Notes under the pieces: generated by a model
Databases searched by the model: none
Told to the model about the DNA's origin: nothing
What the model saw: only the letters and a program-made list of their open reading frames with translations
Assembly: GCF_002368335.1 (NCBI RefSeq)
Contig: NZ_AP018288.1
Span: 3,491,044-3,555,043, forward strand
Reading direction: 5' to 3'
Length of the DNA stretch: 64,000 bases
Origin: Nostoc sp. NIES-4103
GTDB lineage: Bacteria; Cyanobacteriota; Cyanobacteriia; Cyanobacteriales; Nostocaceae
Position numbers and translations under genes: made by a program
Part shown: positions 28,474 through 36,615 of the stretch, in pieces
Numbering within the stretch: position 1 is the stretch's first letter
Layout of the letters: every line of letters starts with the position of its first letter

Positions 28474-29526
28474 TTATGAGTCCTCCCCTTCATCTGTCTT
28501 GTTTTTATTCCTTCTACTTCTGCTGCTATTAGTATTTTCTGATTTTTCTTCTTTCAGAACACCTGCTGCTTTTGCATAGCTGAGAGTTTCTTCTGTCAAT
28601 AAATTCATCCATTGTTTAAAACTAGCCTCATCTGTAAGAAGAGATTGAGCTTCATTTTGAAGAGAAACAAGAGCTTCTTTGGCAATTAATTCATAAAAAA
28701 CTCCGTCTTCTTGAATTAATTCATTTACCGCTTGCTCGGTAGCTTCTTTGAGAGAATCAAGTCCATAAGGAGGTAAAATGTCTCCTATAATGTCGTAAAT
28801 TTTTTGAGTTAATCGCAAATTGCTGAAAATTTCCCCGTCAGCAAATATGATTGCCACAAGCTTATTTCGCATTTGTCCAGTGCGTGTGGTTTGAGCGCCG
28901 TAACGTTTGGTACGGTACAAATTATTCAACAGATATAAAAAAGTATTTGGTGTCGGGTCACGTAATGTAACTACGCTGGGAAAAGGCACTTCTGGCAATA
29001 CATGGTCTTGTTCACTGAAACGGTTAGTAGTGTCTGTTCCTTGCGTCATAGTCCCATCTTCATAAGGTGCGTTCAGCGTAAAAGTTCCGTGGGACTCTTC
29101 ATATTTAGGAACAGCGTAAGCTGAATCTATAAAAACTTTGGATTTCTCCGAACCAGAATTATCTGCGCCACCTTTACCGACAGCATAACCGTAAATAACG
29201 CAGTCAGGACAAACTCCGCAAGGATTTTCATTGTAAGCGCAGTCTTTATTATGTTGGGTTTTGATATGATTGTAGATTTCATAACGCCGCAATAATTCAC
29301 GTCCTGTTAAACGTTCAGGAGTAGTTTGCTTACGTTTAAAAAGAACTAAACGACTAATTACTTGTGGAGCATTTATTCCGGCTCTAACTCTGGCTACATT
29401 TAGTTCTCCATCTGTTTTAAATACTGCATAGGAGTCAGTTTCGCGCAGAATTACAAAGTGAGCATATTTAGCTCCTGGAAGGCGAGGAATATATTCCTGA
29501 AAATGTTTTTTGTATTGCTCAAACAT
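28474..29526 (-). CDS. csc2: Type I-D Cascade backbone subunit Csc2 (Cas7d)
   Basis: The 350-residue RAMP protein has the Csc2 features FVILRETDSYAVFKTDGELNVARVRAG, a Cys cluster CAYNENPCGVCPDCVIYGYAVG (zinc-like) and TLRDPTPNTFLYLLNNLYRTKRYGA. Multiple copies polymerise along the crRNA spacer. Its ATG shares one base with the cas10d stop (TAATG), a classic coupling arrangement. The C-terminal ~30 residues are a charged, disordered-looking tail (SSRSRRNKNKTDEGEDS). Confidence 0.95.
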   Translation of the reverse strand: MFEQYKKHFQEYIPRLPGAKYAHFVILRETDSYAVFKTDGELNVARVRAGINAPQVISRLVLFKRKQTTPERLTGRELLRRYEIYNHIKTQHNKDCAYNENPCGVCPDCVIYGYAVGKGGADNSGSEKSKVFIDSAYAVPKYEESHGTFTLNAPYEDGTMTQGTDTTNRFSEQDHVLPEVPFPSVVTLRDPTPNTFLYLLNNLYRTKRYGAQTTRTGQMRNKLVAIIFADGEIFSNLRLTQKIYDIIGDILPPYGLDSLKEATEQAVNELIQEDGVFYELIAKEALVSLQNEAQSLLTDEASFKQWMNLLTEETLSYAKAAGVLKEEKSENTNSSRSRRNKNKTDEGEDS

Positions 29527-32516
29527 TAATTTAACTCCTTATTTTCTGATTTTTGTGCTTTTTCTTCAGGCTTTTTGATGTACTGTTTGATATACCAAGC
29601 CTCCGCCGCATGACGAATAAGATTGATATTTTGTCTTAAAAGCGATCTTTCTGCCCTGCAATAGTTCTTAAATACTTCTTTGACACAATATTGAGCAAAG
29701 TCTTCAATAACAGCTTGACGCAGGTTTTTATCCTTCACCACATCCGATGGTATATAACCTTCGTTATTGTTATTTAGTACACCATCTACTAGAGAAAACA
29801 AGTAACCTTCTATCATTAATTGCAGATCATCGTCAGCAGTATTAGGCTGGCTTTCTAAGATAACCTTTGCAGCTATGTTTAAAGGTCGAAGTCTTGTATA
29901 CGCTGAGGAATTTTTCCCTGATGCTCGATAAAACTGAGCATATTTGTTCACTAATCCTTCAATCATTTTCATAGGGCTATGGCATTTGTAATAATCGATT
30001 AACAGTTGGTAATAATTTAACAATTTTGCAGCAACAATAATTGATGGGTCATTAAGTTGAGTTGCTTTCTTTTTACGCTCCTCCTTTTTAATATTTTCAA
30101 GTATGCGCTCTGCGTAATGAAACACATACAATAGGCTAGTATCTAAAGATTGAGAAACATTATTTAAAGCATTCCATACAGGAAAATTTCTACTATCACG
30201 GTATGCTTGAGATGTGAGAGCATACACAGCAAAAGCCGCAGGAATAGCAGTTAACAACTCATCAAGACGAAAACTAGATTTTCTGATGCTGTGTTGCCAG
30301 TAAGTATGTACGCCATCCAAAACCGCAGTTTCTTTAAAATCTGCTCCTGAATCGTATGGTGGAAGAGTTGAGCGACTTGCCACTACTTTAACCCCAAAGG
30401 TTAAAGGTGCAATTAGCGTTAATAGTGCAGGTATATGCCATACTTCTGTATCAGTTGGTTTTTTAAATAATGCTGGAATTCCTAAAAGATAATAGCCGTG
30501 CATCTGTCCTTCTAGATATTCTGTTTTTTCAAGCCGCCGTTTCTCATTTTCCTTAGAATCACTGCCTACCCTAAAAACATCTGCACGGGGAATGTATTTA
30601 GGATCGTAATTATGTTTAGCTAATTCTTTATCTAAATCAGAAAAGACATTTTGAGCAAAGCTTTGATAGGCTCGATTCATTATAAGAGCCGTTTCTGGAG
30701 TGAAGTAGTAATCTGGATAAAGGTGCAGATAAACAACATCATCATCTGCTTCTAAACTCCTACGTAAAGAGTAACTACGAAGCAGTTTTTCTGCTTGGCA
30801 AACTGTACAAATACCACGTAAAGATTCTTTGGAAAGGCTAGTCACTCGCTTGTTAGTATAACTAGAAAATTCCTCTCGGACATCAAAGGCACTGTTACAA
30901 ACAGCACATATTGGTTCACGTTTACGATTAGCTTTATTACGATGGTAACGATTTAACTCTTTTTCAAAATCATGGTGTTTATCACTATCGCTGATATCTA
31001 ATATTTGAGCAATATAAGCATCAAGAAAAGCAAACGCTGTTAACTGTTGTGGTTTACCCCATTCTGCAATTACTTGGCGGATAGCTTTTATCATTACATT
31101 TTCAAGTTCAGCATCATTTAAGTTGCCATTCTTACCGATATAATGTCCAGCTAAAAAATACCAACCATGAGGTACACCACCAAGAGCAGGTATGCGCTGT
31201 AAAGTTTCTAGATATTCGTTCATATCCAAAGCATTAAGTAAAGCTTGGATAGCCTTTTCTTCACTTACTTCATAGTATTCCTTAAGAATGTCTACTAATC
31301 CTCTAACTCCTTCTGCTAATCTATCTACCTGTAAACTAGCTGGGTAATTCCAATTTAATTCTACTAATTCAGGAAGTAACCTGATTTTTTCTCTTCTCTC
31401 GCCAGTTATCGGAGGTCGCTTTTCACCAAGTATATTAAAAACCTGACGGATAAGAGTTGCGGCTGCAAGTTCAACATCAGCAACTTCTTTCATATCTGGT
31501 TTACAACTGATAATACCTTTTGGTTGGCGATAAATTAAACTACCCAAACCCTTAGCAGCAGTTTTCAAGATGTGCGATCGCACTATTTCTGCAAGGTTTG
31601 ATAAATCTGGTTTTTCACTATCCTTTGGTACAAAGTATGTAACTCCATCAGGAAAAAATAAAAAATCTATCCATCCAACTTCCCTTGCTTTCTGTAATAC
31701 TGCATTGTGAATTGTTTGAGTTAATAATCCTCTGTTTTCTATAGTACGATGATGACGAATAATATATTTATTCTTTAACCTGCGTTGTACAATTGCCCGA
31801 ATATTTTCTTGATATAAACTATCTGGACGATGAGCCATAGAAGCTACTAAGTCCGCAAAGCGAACAAACTCAGCTAAGTTCATCAAATGTTCAGGAGGTA
31901 ATTGTATATCTTGGAAGTTAGCCAGAGTTAAATTTGCTCCTCTTGCATCTTCCGCATTTTGGGCAAGAAAGGCTATATCTTGCCAATATTCACTACTAAT
32001 AAATTTCCACAATCCTAAAGTTTCAGCCCAAACATTGAAATAATGATGGTACTTATTCCATTCTTTACCATCCATTCGCACATTACCTAATTGCGTAAGT
32101 ACAATTTTATTGAGGTCGTGCAGAGTAACAGCTGCTAAATATAATCGTTGTTCAAGTTCATCTAAATTTGCTAATTTAACTAGAGTCCAACCACCAACCG
32201 CCGCATTTAAGAGGTGTATAGCTAAACTTTGGTCTTTATGTTCAACCAATTTAGTAATAATTTTCTCTTTTTTCTCTGCTTTGGCATTAACAGCTAACTT
32301 TTCAGCAGTTTCTAAACTCATTCCTTTTGCTGGTTTGAGGCTGAAGTAATCAAGAATATTAGGAAATACCTTGTCTATCCAATCTCGTAAAACTTTATCT
32401 TCAGCATTATTTAAAGTTTCTAATGCTAGAACTACTAAAGGAGGTTCTTTTTCTGGTATAACTGGTTTTCCATAACTATCGCTATTAGGTAGCAACCAAT
32501 CAAAATTATCTGTCAT
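29526..32516 (-). CDS. cas10d: Type I-D large subunit/nuclease Cas10d (Csc3)
   Basis: The 996-residue protein carries an N-terminal HD nuclease domain (LAIHLLNAAVGGWTLVKLA ... TLHDLNK with H133-D134), which in type I-D cleaves target DNA instead of an HD domain on Cas3. A zinc-finger-like site uses C537xxC540 and C570xxC573. The remainder resembles a degenerate Cas10 palm and C-terminal helical domain. It lies 3 bp after cas3' and overlaps csc2 by one base. Length and motifs look intact, so the effector is probably functional. Confidence 0.95.
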   Translation of the reverse strand: MTDNFDWLLPNSDSYGKPVIPEKEPPLVVLALETLNNAEDKVLRDWIDKVFPNILDYFSLKPAKGMSLETAEKLAVNAKAEKKEKIITKLVEHKDQSLAIHLLNAAVGGWTLVKLANLDELEQRLYLAAVTLHDLNKIVLTQLGNVRMDGKEWNKYHHYFNVWAETLGLWKFISSEYWQDIAFLAQNAEDARGANLTLANFQDIQLPPEHLMNLAEFVRFADLVASMAHRPDSLYQENIRAIVQRRLKNKYIIRHHRTIENRGLLTQTIHNAVLQKAREVGWIDFLFFPDGVTYFVPKDSEKPDLSNLAEIVRSHILKTAAKGLGSLIYRQPKGIISCKPDMKEVADVELAAATLIRQVFNILGEKRPPITGERREKIRLLPELVELNWNYPASLQVDRLAEGVRGLVDILKEYYEVSEEKAIQALLNALDMNEYLETLQRIPALGGVPHGWYFLAGHYIGKNGNLNDAELENVMIKAIRQVIAEWGKPQQLTAFAFLDAYIAQILDISDSDKHHDFEKELNRYHRNKANRKREPICAVCNSAFDVREEFSSYTNKRVTSLSKESLRGICTVCQAEKLLRSYSLRRSLEADDDVVYLHLYPDYYFTPETALIMNRAYQSFAQNVFSDLDKELAKHNYDPKYIPRADVFRVGSDSKENEKRRLEKTEYLEGQMHGYYLLGIPALFKKPTDTEVWHIPALLTLIAPLTFGVKVVASRSTLPPYDSGADFKETAVLDGVHTYWQHSIRKSSFRLDELLTAIPAAFAVYALTSQAYRDSRNFPVWNALNNVSQSLDTSLLYVFHYAERILENIKKEERKKKATQLNDPSIIVAAKLLNYYQLLIDYYKCHSPMKMIEGLVNKYAQFYRASGKNSSAYTRLRPLNIAAKVILESQPNTADDDLQLMIEGYLFSLVDGVLNNNNEGYIPSDVVKDKNLRQAVIEDFAQYCVKEVFKNYCRAERSLLRQNINLIRHAAEAWYIKQYIKKPEEKAQKSENKELN

Positions 32517-32519
32517 TTT

Positions 32520-34514
32520 TTACTCTCCTGCTATAAATATTTCATTTGTTTTTTGCCAATAAAGAAGACTATCTAAAAGTAGTGCATCCAATCCAAAAGC
32601 TACAGGATATTGTTTTCGACTTAAATCTAGTACTTTGTGTAATTCAAATAAGGCGGGTAATCTATAAATACGACGCAATGCTTTTATATCGTATTTACTA
32701 GGATCAGCAACGCAAGTTGTAAGGGGTAAATATTCAAGTTGTTCATTAATTTTCTTAATCTCTCTATGCCGGCTCTGTATCAAAAATCCTTTCCTTTCTT
32801 GTGCTATATTGAGATTGAATTTATCTAAATAATTTGTAAAAATTAGTTCTACAGGTTCATAGTTACTTAAATATTGTGTTATCCGTGCATATAATCCCAA
32901 ATTATTTTTATAAAAGGGTTCATTTAAATTTAGACTAATTTCTTGAGCTTCATCTTCTGAAATAAGTTCAAAATCTGTTCCTGCAAGTAAACGTAATAAG
33001 CTAATACTTCTGACTGCATTTGTATCGGAATCATTAATCCATATATCTAACTGCCCTGCGCCTCGAAAAGTTTCCAAATCTCGAATAATCATTCTGTGTT
33101 CTTTAAGTTCATTTAACCTAGACTTATAAGGAGTTGTACCTACAATTCGGTTAGCTTCTTTAGAATAACGTTCAAGCAATGTTTGATATTGATCCTTTTG
33201 TTGATTAAGAAAGAAATATCTAATTGTAGAAAGAACACAACCCCAACGGCTTAAATATCGGTCAAATTTTTGAGGCTGTTGATAGACTTTTTCTCTAACA
33301 TTTGTAAAAAAACTTTCTCTGTCTACTTCTGCTTCATTACTATAAATCTCAAAAAACTTATCTTTTACCCAATCTGGAACTAAAGCTATTGCTTGATAAT
33401 TTGTAAATCCATCATGTCTTCCTAGTCGGCCTAAACGCTGAATAAATGTACCAGCATCTAAAGATTCATAAATTAAAAAGTTTATGGCAAAGTCTACACC
33501 TAAATCAACTGTGGAAGTTGCAATAATCAATTGTTTATTCATTGCATCTTCTCTAATTTTTGCGCCAGTAAGACCTGTATTTTCTCCTATGCTTAAGCCC
33601 AAATTAGCATTCTCTAAAGTTCTTACTATTCGTTTGGCAGCAAATACACTGTTAGCAATGATAAGTCCTTTAGATTTAGGATATTGAGAAAAGAATTGCT
33701 TGATGTATTCTAAATTATCAAAAACCCAATTTTCGATTCCCCCATTGCTTTGCTCAGAACTAACTAAATCTAACTCAACTTCGTGTAAGATCCTACGATG
33801 ACTATCACTTTTTTTTAAATCATGATCATACTTACCTTTAATAACTTTGGTAGTAATCCCTGCTTTGTCAAGAACTCTTAATAAAATATTATCTGGTGTC
33901 GCAGAAAGAAAAAGAAATTTTGCTGCAAAACGCTCTCCTAAACTTGCTCTGTTAAATGCAATACCATCCAAGACATTAGCAATTTGTGGTGCGCTAAAAA
34001 TATGGAATTCGTCAAATACGATGTAACGATAATAAGTTAGCCAATATTCAGATATTTGGGCTATGTTACCAAATCTACGATTATAGTAAAAGCGGTGAAT
34101 TAAAGTAAAGATATCAGGATTGGTTGCAATTAAGTTATTACCTTCGGCTACATTTTTCAATGTCTCAATTTTGTTAAAACCCTCAGCACTCATATAGGAA
34201 GCTAATTTAGCTCCTGTAAGTTCACCTATTTGTAAATCAAGATTAAATTCATTTTTCCATTTTCCTATTTGTTTACCCTGGTCGCGTATAAGCTCATTGG
34301 TAGGATAGTTTAATAAAGCTTTTCCTAATCCACGTTCATAAAATGCTGGAAGAAGAGCAGCTAAAGTTTTACCATCACCAGTTAGAGCAGTGTCAAATAC
34401 AACCTGATAATTTTTAATAGCATCCCAAACTTCTTGTTGATGGGTAACTAGTTGAATGTGAGAAACAGATGTCTGGGAATATTGTGACCACGTAGAAAGG
34501 AGTTTTATTTTCAT
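32520..34514 (-). CDS. cas3: Type I-D CRISPR helicase Cas3' (without HD domain)
   Basis: The 664-residue superfamily 2 helicase shows motif I TGDGKT (45-50), motif II DEFH (168-171), motif III SAT (204-206) and the C-terminal pair STVDLGVDF and QRLGRLGRHD (motifs V and VI). It lacks an HD nuclease domain, as expected for I-D, where the nuclease is on Cas10d. It unwinds DNA after R-loop formation. It is preceded on the same strand by the DUF433 gene (59-bp gap), so the operon probably begins upstream at 35090. Confidence 0.94.
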   Translation of the reverse strand: MKIKLLSTWSQYSQTSVSHIQLVTHQQEVWDAIKNYQVVFDTALTGDGKTLAALLPAFYERGLGKALLNYPTNELIRDQGKQIGKWKNEFNLDLQIGELTGAKLASYMSAEGFNKIETLKNVAEGNNLIATNPDIFTLIHRFYYNRRFGNIAQISEYWLTYYRYIVFDEFHIFSAPQIANVLDGIAFNRASLGERFAAKFLFLSATPDNILLRVLDKAGITTKVIKGKYDHDLKKSDSHRRILHEVELDLVSSEQSNGGIENWVFDNLEYIKQFFSQYPKSKGLIIANSVFAAKRIVRTLENANLGLSIGENTGLTGAKIREDAMNKQLIIATSTVDLGVDFAINFLIYESLDAGTFIQRLGRLGRHDGFTNYQAIALVPDWVKDKFFEIYSNEAEVDRESFFTNVREKVYQQPQKFDRYLSRWGCVLSTIRYFFLNQQKDQYQTLLERYSKEANRIVGTTPYKSRLNELKEHRMIIRDLETFRGAGQLDIWINDSDTNAVRSISLLRLLAGTDFELISEDEAQEISLNLNEPFYKNNLGLYARITQYLSNYEPVELIFTNYLDKFNLNIAQERKGFLIQSRHREIKKINEQLEYLPLTTCVADPSKYDIKALRRIYRLPALFELHKVLDLSRKQYPVAFGLDALLLDSLLYWQKTNEIFIAGE

Positions 34515-34573
34515 AAGTTACTCTAAGTCATGAAAAATTTGAGAGAATTTGGCATGGTTATACATAAGCTAAA

Positions 34574-34807
34574 TTAGTAAGAATCCGCAAAAACATTCCT
34601 TATCATCTCCGCACCATAAGCAATACAAGCTAGTATGTCTTCCTTTTGTATGCCTGGATAAGCTTCAAGAATGGTATCAATTGTTTCTCCTGCGGATAAA
34701 AGGTCAAGAATTAGAGAAACCCAAATCCGATGTCCACGAATGCAAGGTTTACCAAAACAAATATTTGGATCAATAAAAATTCTGGACAGCAAATTATCAT
34801 CGGTCAT
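34574..34807 (-). CDS. DUF433 family protein, antitoxin-like, no partner seen
   Basis: The short protein (77 residues from the chosen start) is a typical DUF433 member: NLLSRIFIDPNICFGKPCIRGHRIWVSLILDLLSAGETIDTILEAYPGIQKEDILACIAYGAE. The family is a small helix-turn-helix fold, usually the antitoxin upstream of a PIN-like DUF5615 toxin. Here the next gene downstream is cas3', and the 59-bp gap cannot code for a toxin. The ATG at 34807 is preferred over 34822 and 34813 because GAGG stands 9 nt before it. It may act as an orphan regulator of the operon or be a remnant. Confidence 0.8.
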   Translation of the reverse strand: MTDDNLLSRIFIDPNICFGKPCIRGHRIWVSLILDLLSAGETIDTILEAYPGIQKEDILACIAYGAEMIRNVFADSY

Positions 34808-34883
34808 AGTCATTGACCTCACTAGCTGCTTTTTCAGGAAATGGGAGTAGCTGGAACTACCCCCAATATGCGAGAAATATTAT

Positions 34884-35090
34884 TTATGCGATCGCTTTCG
34901 GCTTGATGAGCAGTCTATACTCGTGCTGTTGACCTTGGATACGACGTTTATCAAACTGATAACCACGCTTCTTGAGAGTGTGCATAGTTGCAGAAAATCG
35001 ATGGCTAATTTTCTCTACTAGCTCCTCTGTAGAATGCCAGCAAGCATCTGACATCAGTTGAAGCATCCGATCTTGAAGGTTATCTTTCAT
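34884..35090 (-). CDS. Small winged-helix-like protein heading the cas operon
   Basis: A 68-residue basic protein: DRMLQLMSDACWHSTEELVEKISHRFSATMHTLKKRGYQFDKRRIQGQQHEYRL. The pattern of helix, turn, recognition-type helix and a beta-hairpin wing ending in EYRL suggests a winged-helix DNA-binding fold. I cannot name the family. A GAGG site is 9 nt upstream of the ATG. It is the first gene on the minus strand before DUF433 and cas3', and its upstream region carries an inverted repeat (35162-35195), so it may be an autoregulator of the cas operon. Confidence 0.6.
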   Translation of the reverse strand: MKDNLQDRMLQLMSDACWHSTEELVEKISHRFSATMHTLKKRGYQFDKRRIQGQQHEYRLLIKPKAIA

Positions 35091-35161
35091 CAGAAATTAC
35101 CTCGATAGGTTTACGCCGAAGAAGCCATGTTAGTGCTAACCTATGAGATGCCACTCAACAT

Positions 35162-35195
35162 AGGTGAACTGAAACGGCTTTGTTTCGGTTCACCT
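35162..35195. promoter_or_regulatory. Inverted repeat (operator or 5'-UTR hairpin) of cas operon
   Basis: AGGTGAACTGAAAC (35162-35175) and GTTTCGGTTCACCT (35182-35195) pair at 13 of 14 positions around a 6-base loop. No T-run follows on either strand, so it is not an intrinsic terminator. It overlaps the expected transcription start of the leftward cas operon. Confidence 0.6.
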
Positions 35196-35196
35196 T

Positions 35197-35227
35197 AATA
35201 TAGCACTAGAAACTTGTCTGTAGTAAA
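35197..35227 (-). promoter_or_regulatory. Candidate promoter of the cas operon
   Basis: On the minus strand a -35-like TTTACT (35222-35227) and a -10-like TATATT (35197-35202) are 19 nt apart, placing the start near 35190 and giving a ~100-nt leader before the ATG at 35090. The boxes are weak. The -35 box lies inside the match to the crRNA-like RNA. Confidence 0.4.
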
Positions 35228-35238
35228 GAACTGATTAA
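35216..35238 (+). promoter_or_regulatory. Putative target site of the crRNA-like RNA with I-D PAM
   Basis: GTC (35216-35218) is followed by TGTAGTAAAGAACTGATTAA. This matches the first 20 bases of the pseudo-spacer at 35332-35351 at 16 positions, with mismatches at 6, 12, 13 and 18. GTC fits the GTN PAM of type I-D. Positions 6, 12 and 18 are unpaired in type I effector complexes, so only one real mismatch (13) remains. Confidence 0.6.
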
Positions 35239-35279
35239 AAAGCCCAATCAACAAAATTCTGAACGAGATTTTTTTGATG

Positions 35280-35285
35280 TATACT
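35280..35285 (+). promoter_or_regulatory. -10 box of the crRNA-like RNA
   Basis: TATACT ends 8 nt before the first repeat-like element, so transcription would start almost exactly at that repeat. No good -35 box is seen 17 nt upstream. Confidence 0.4.
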
Positions 35286-35293
35286 GAAGAAGC

Positions 35294-35416
35294 CTTGAGA
35301 TTTAAACCTAATCCCTATCAGGGATTGAAATTGTAGGAAAGATGTGATCAAGGCATTAATACAACTCGTAAATCCCTATGAGGGATTGTTAGCCAGAGTC
35401 TTGCTCTGGCTTTTTT
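35294..35416 (+). ncRNA. Miniature CRISPR / crRNA-like regulatory RNA
   Basis: A diverged I-D repeat (35294-35331) aligns to the minus-strand array repeat with one inserted base; most differences are in its 5' half, and its end CCCTATCAGGGATTGAAAT keeps the Cas6 hairpin and handle. A 24-nt pseudo-spacer follows (35332-35355, starting TGTAGGAAAGATG), then a second partial repeat (35356-35392) that keeps CCCTATGAGGGATTG, and a strong terminator. The unit has its own -10 box and runs opposite to the cas operon. The design resembles the Cas-regulating or CreA-type crRNA-like RNAs known from other type I systems, which guide Cascade to cas or toxin promoters through partial complementarity. No accompanying toxin is seen. 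Its expression and function are inferred. Confidence 0.65.
35391..35416 (+). terminator. Intrinsic terminator of the crRNA-like RNA
   Basis: AGCCAGAG (35391-35398), loop TCTTG, CTCTGGCT (35404-35411), then TTTTT. Perfect 8-bp stem; the T-run is only on the plus strand, so it ends rightward transcription before the WYL gene. Confidence 0.85.
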
Positions 35417-35442
35417 ATATCCTTTTTAAATACCTCATATTG

Positions 35443-35522
35443 TGTCCGTAACTGGTTGTTAAAACCTATATTGGCACGCAAAATAGAAGTTGGCAAGATA
35501 TATCCGTATAAAAGTGTCCGTA
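35443..35522 (+). promoter_or_regulatory. Three TRTCCGTA direct repeats upstream of the WYL gene
   Basis: TGTCCGTA (35443-35450), TATCCGTA (35501-35508) and TGTCCGTA (35515-35522); the last two extend to TCCGTATAAAA. They precede the ATG at 35528 and are candidate operator sites, perhaps for the WYL protein itself. Confidence 0.45.
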
Positions 35523-35527
35523 TAAAA

Positions 35528-36397
35528 ATGAGTCGTAAAGGTCAATCGATAACTCTGTCTCTGCGAGAACAGGATAAAGCCGAATTAGAAAAGCTGGCGC
35601 TGGAGTTTGGTATGATGTGGGGCGATCGCCCGAATATCTCCAAACTGATAGAAGCGATCGCTCGCCATCATTTAATTATTGGTAAAAATCATGACTGGTC
35701 AGAAGAACGTATCCGTGCTATTGACCGTGCAATGCGTTTATTAATCGACAATGGGCAAAACGAGCAAGCGCAAATAATAGCACAATTATTACTAGAACGT
35801 AGCGAACTGCCAATACCTTTAAGAGCCGAAATCGAAAGTTTCTTAGGAAACTTATCCCCACAGTGGCGTTTGGAAATTGACCGTTATATCTTACGCCAGC
35901 AAGCGTTTCAACTCAGTTATCAAGATGCAAGACAACAAGTATTTAATTTTACTGTTCGCTATGCCAAAGTCACACCCCACGAAAAGCGTCAATATTTAGA
36001 TTGCTGGTGTGAAGAGATAGAGGGTAACTTAGATGTAGATGAATTACGTCATAATTGGAGTTTACGTTTAGACCGTATTCAAGAAGCTGCTGTTTTACCT
36101 GCTGCTGGTGAGTGGCGTGCTACTGGCTTAGCACAAATAGACGTAGAAATGCATTTACTAGGTAATTTAGGTTTTGCTTATCAAGCCAAACCAGAAGACA
36201 AAACAAATGAATGGCTACCAGATACACAACGTGTGAAACGAGTTGTCAGGAGTGTCTCTAATACCTTTTGGTTTATTCGGGAAGTGATGCAATATGCACC
36301 AGATTGTGTAATTGTCTCGCCAGAAAATGTACAGTTACTCATTCAAAAGAAAATTAAAACTCTTTATAAAAATTATGGTTTAGATGTATTTACATAA
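35528..36397 (+). CDS. WYL-domain transcriptional regulator of the type I-D locus
   Basis: The 289-residue protein starts with a short DNA-binding segment (SLREQDKAELEKLALEFGMMWGDRPNISKLIEAIARHHL, ribbon-helix-helix-like). A central helical region follows, then a WYL domain (FNFTVRYAKVTPHEKRQYLDCWCEE) and the usual C-terminal extension (VVRSVSNTFWFIREVMQYAPDCVIVSPENVQ). WYL proteins often sit beside cyanobacterial I-D loci, and one in Synechocystis represses its I-D CRISPR system. The frame is open to a TTG at 35456, but the ATG at 35528 after the TCCGTATAAAA repeats is a more natural start. It is divergent from the cas operon, with the crRNA-like RNA in between. Confidence 0.88.
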   Translation: MSRKGQSITLSLREQDKAELEKLALEFGMMWGDRPNISKLIEAIARHHLIIGKNHDWSEERIRAIDRAMRLLIDNGQNEQAQIIAQLLLERSELPIPLRAEIESFLGNLSPQWRLEIDRYILRQQAFQLSYQDARQQVFNFTVRYAKVTPHEKRQYLDCWCEEIEGNLDVDELRHNWSLRLDRIQEAAVLPAAGEWRATGLAQIDVEMHLLGNLGFAYQAKPEDKTNEWLPDTQRVKRVVRSVSNTFWFIREVMQYAPDCVIVSPENVQLLIQKKIKTLYKNYGLDVFT

Positions 36398-36418
36398 ATA
36401 TTTACTGGGCCCTACATA

Positions 36419-36455
36419 GTTTCAATCCCTAATAGGGAGTAGATGAAATTTCAGT
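36419..36455 (-). repeat. Orphan, degenerate type I-D CRISPR repeat
   Basis: It starts GTTTCAATCCCTAATAGGG and matches the array repeat except for two changes in the middle (GTAGATG for GTAAGTG) and two at its end. It lies 22 bp after the WYL stop codon with no second repeat nearby. Orientation is the same as in the array. Confidence 0.85.
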
Positions 36456-36615
36456 AGTTGCAGTAAATTTTAAAATGGAAAGATAAACTTATGAGTATGA
36501 TACGCTCTCAAAATAAGCACTAACTAAGCATGTGTTTTCCAAGGTAAAAGTATAAAACCATACTTAAAAATTAAAACGAGCATATTAGAGAGATAATAGT
36601 TTGGAGGTATTGATT

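Noticed and set aside
35277..35336. A 19-codon open frame (MYTEEALRFKPNPYQGLKL) running through the first repeat-like element
   Set aside because: It has no ribosome site, its start overlaps the proposed -10 box, and the sequence is explained better as a CRISPR-type repeat. A CreT-like toxin in this place was considered and not supported.
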